Assembly (NCBI GenBank): GCA_903832475.1
Contig: CAILBQ010000456.1
Span: forward strand, 1-5,040
Direction of reading: 5' to 3'
DNA from: an uncultured Acidobacteriota bacterium
GTDB taxonomy: Bacteria; Acidobacteriota; Terriglobia; Terriglobales; Acidobacteriaceae
Length of the DNA: 5,040 bases
The notes under the pieces are model-generated. The model was not told where the DNA came from. It did no database searches and saw nothing but the letters and a program-made list of their open reading frames with translations. Of this stretch, positions 3,844-5,040 are shown one piece after another. Position 1 is the stretch's first letter, and every line of letters begins with the position of its first letter. Position numbers and translations under genes: made by a program.

Positions 3844-4638
3844 CTAGCTGCGGAGGAAGTCTTTGGCGGTTTGGATTAGGACGTCGCGGGTGACGTCGCT
3901 GATGGCTTCGGTGAGCGGCAACTGCTTGGGGCAGGCGTTGACGCAGTTTTGGGCGAAGCCGCATTCCTGGACGCCGCCGTCGCCGGCGAGGGCGCGCAGG
4001 CGTTCTTCCTTGAGGACCTTGCCGCTGGGGTGGGCGTTGAAGAGCTTGACCTGAGCGATGGTGGCGGCGCCGACGAAGCCGGTGGATTCGTTGAATTGGG
4101 GGCAGACTTCCATGCAGATGGTGCAGGAGATGCAGTTCGAGAGAGGGTAGGAGGCTTCCTGATCCTGGGGGAAGACGCGGGGGCCTGATCCCAGAGCATA
4201 TGTCCCGTCGATGGGGACCCAGGCCTTGACGGCTTTCAAGTTTTCGAAGAGCACGCTGCGGTCGACAGCCAGGTCGCGGACGACGGGGAACTTGGTCAGG
4301 GGCTGGACGCGGATGGGCTGTTCGAGGTTGTCGATCAGGGCGGAGCAGGCCATGCGGGCTTTGCCGTTGATGACCATGGCGCAGGAGCCGCAGATTTCTT
4401 CGAGGCAGTTGGAGTCGTAGGCGATGGGGGTGGTGTCTTGCCCCGCGGCGTTGATGGGGTTGGCAGCGATCTCCATCATGGCGGAGATGACGTTCATGCC
4501 GGGCTTCCAGGGGATCTCGAATTTTTCCCAGGAGGCTTGGGCGTCGGGCGAGGACTGGCGCTTGATTTCGAGCTGGATGGTCTTGGTCGCGCGGGCGGCG
4601 CCTGTGTGGGTGGTCGGTTCTGCGATTGCGGTGGCCAT
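3844..4638 (-). CDS. sdhB: Succinate dehydrogenase iron-sulfur subunit (type B)
   Basis: SdhB carries electrons from the FAD of SdhA through three iron-sulfur clusters to the membrane quinone/cytochrome b subunit, in complex II of respiration and the citric acid cycle. All cluster cysteines are present: C78, C83, C86 and C98 for [2Fe-2S] (CLEEICGSC); C169, C172, C175 and C179 in CISCTICMEVCP; C226, C232 and C236 in CGFAQNCVNACPK, which between them hold the [4Fe-4S] and [3Fe-4S] centres. Motifs such as MNVISAMMEI, NPINAAG, VVRDLAVDRS, VKAWVPIDGTY and VKLFNAHPSG match the Bacillus-type enzyme with a single di-heme cytochrome b558 anchor. At 264 aa the length is normal. The ATG at 4638 follows GGAG at six bases. 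Type-B operons usually run sdhC-sdhA-sdhB, so sdhA should lie beyond 5040, but the 400 bases directly upstream are repeats, an unusually large gap. Confidence 0.97.
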   Translation of the reverse strand: MATAIAEPTTHTGAARATKTIQLEIKRQSSPDAQASWEKFEIPWKPGMNVISAMMEIAANPINAAGQDTTPIAYDSNCLEEICGSCAMVINGKARMACSALIDNLEQPIRVQPLTKFPVVRDLAVDRSVLFENLKAVKAWVPIDGTYALGSGPRVFPQDQEASYPLSNCISCTICMEVCPQFNESTGFVGAATIAQVKLFNAHPSGKVLKEERLRALAGDGGVQECGFAQNCVNACPKQLPLTEAISDVTRDVLIQTAKDFLRS

Positions 4639-4672
4639 GATGTTCTCCGGTGGTGCTTGGTGCGAAACCTCA

Positions 4673-4838
4673 GGGGCTAAAGCCCCGGTCTTTTGAAGCC
4701 CTTATCGGCACGACTGAAGTCGTGCCCTGTTACAAAGCCTTCGATACAGTTCCGGGCCTGAAGGCCCCTTTTTTCCTTGCTCGGAACCGGGGGCTGAAGC
4801 CCCCTGCTCCCTCCGTAATTCTTCGCTGCGCGAAGAAT
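4673..4838. repeat. Cluster of five hairpins, four with a CTRAAG-type centre
   Basis: GGGGCT/AGCCCC (4673-4686), GGCACGACT/AGTCGTGCC (4707-4726), GGGCCT/AGGCCC (4754-4767) and GGGGGCT/AGCCCCC (4789-4804) are perfect stems that share the centre CT-[AG]A-AG. Folded with four-base loops, the loops are TAAA, TGAA, TGAA and TGAA. The fifth, ATTCTTCGC/GCGAAGAAT with loop TGC (4818-4838), is of a different kind. The third is followed on the plus strand by C then six Ts (4769-4774), so it would look like an intrinsic terminator for plus-strand RNA. Confidence 0.75.
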
Positions 4839-4856
4839 CGAGTGCGAAACGTGAAG

Positions 4857-4934
4857 CAGATTCCCTGCGGGAATGACAGCAAGAAAAACAAATGCAACAG
4901 CAACCGCGGATCCTTCGCTACGCTCAGGATGACA
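4857..4934 (+). repeat. Composite ~80-bp dispersed repeat, copy 2
   Basis: CAGATTCCCTGCGGGAATGA then CAG (4857-4879), a purine-rich linker, and GATCCTTCGCTACGCTCAGG then ATGACA (4909-4934). The order and spacing are the same as in 3654-3733, and the linkers are also similar (AAGA..., ...GCAACCGC). The two copies bracket sdhB in the same orientation. Confidence 0.75.
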
Positions 4935-4959
4935 GCCTTGTTGGTGGATGCATTCTTGC

Positions 4960-4992
4960 GTGAAGCGGAATCCCTGTAAGAACGACAAAGCA
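4960..4992 (+). repeat. Degenerate copy of the first half of the composite repeat
   Basis: GAAGCGGAATCCCTGTAAGA then ACGACAAAGCAAG resembles GAAGCAGATTCCCTGCGGGA then ATGACAGCAAG at 4853-4883, but the inverted pairing is lost, so it appears decayed. Confidence 0.55.
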
Positions 4993-5020
4993 AGTGCAAC
5001 TACAAGGTCAAAGACAACAT

Positions 5021-5040
5021 CAGATTCCCTGCGGGAATGA
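5021..5040 (+). repeat. Partial third copy of ATTCCC/GGGAAT repeat, cut by window end
   Basis: The last 20 bases are identical to 4857-4876. The copy continues beyond the window. Confidence 0.7.

Larger units (their letters stand above)
4639..5040. other. Gene-free repeat block upstream of sdhB
   Basis: No gene is supported in these 402 bases, and no part of sdhA is visible. The stretch nearest sdhB holds five hairpins in a row (4673-4838), followed by a composite dispersed repeat (4857-4934) and further partial copies to the window end. I see no clear sdhB promoter; it may lie within the repeats or sdhB may be served by a promoter farther upstream. Confidence 0.7.

Noticed and set aside
3467..3964. 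165-codon minus-strand frame overlapping the 3' end of sdhB
   Set aside because: It crosses repeats and hairpins and is out of frame with the unambiguous sdhB.
4754..4774. Intrinsic terminator on the plus strand (hairpin plus six Ts)
   Set aside because: No plus-strand gene ends upstream; the hairpin is better explained as a member of the repeated hairpin cluster.

Overview
The window looks like chromosomal DNA from an acidobacterium (class Terriglobia, Acidobacteriaceae/Koribacteraceae-like). Three things suggest this: coding DNA that is GC-rich, a type-B (Bacillus/acidobacterial style) succinate dehydrogenase iron-sulfur subunit, and intergenic spaces full of short hairpins and the dispersed repeats containing ATTCCCTGCGGGAAT and CCTTCGCTRCGCTCAGGAT that I associate with this group. 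The taxonomic call is an inference from pattern recognition, not a database match.

Layout. (1) 91-558, minus: a 155-aa protein of unknown function with a basic tail; a G-rich tract lies just past its stop. (2) 559-994: no gene, several hairpins and an element bounded by inverted repeats. (3) 995-1610, plus: a BrnT-type RNase toxin gene overlapping by 41 nt a gene for an antitoxin with a BrnA-like N-terminus and an Xre-type helix-turn-helix C-terminus. (4) 1611-1804: dispersed repeats. (5) 2481-1805, minus: a two-gene operon of a four-helix membrane protein and a small Xre/YozG-like repressor joined by an ATGA overlap, driven from a very AT-rich promoter region at about 2510-2570. (6) 2580-2686, plus: a broken second copy of the 3' end of the antitoxin gene in (3). 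(7) 2773-3323, plus: a DUF433 antitoxin and DUF5615 PIN-like toxin pair (VapBC45 type), also joined by an ATGA overlap. (8) 3324-3843: repeats and hairpins, ending in a strong terminator-like hairpin for the gene on the minus strand. (9) 4638-3844, minus: sdhB. (10) 4639-5040: a block of hairpins and dispersed repeats upstream of sdhB; no sdhA is present within the window.

How it fits together. The centre (995-3323) is a compact accessory patch: two complete toxin-antitoxin pairs, a relic of a third, and a regulator/membrane-protein pair, all set between a hypothetical gene and a core respiratory gene. The intact antitoxin 3' end (1488-1610) and its decayed copy (2583-2686) lie in the same orientation and bracket the regulator/membrane module, which suggests the patch grew by insertion or duplication at toxin-antitoxin genes. 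sdhB is bracketed by two copies of one composite ~80-bp repeat. I see no clearly new enzymatic system; the most unusual points are the hybrid BrnT/HTH pair, the bracketed module, and a family of hairpins whose stems vary while their centre stays the same.
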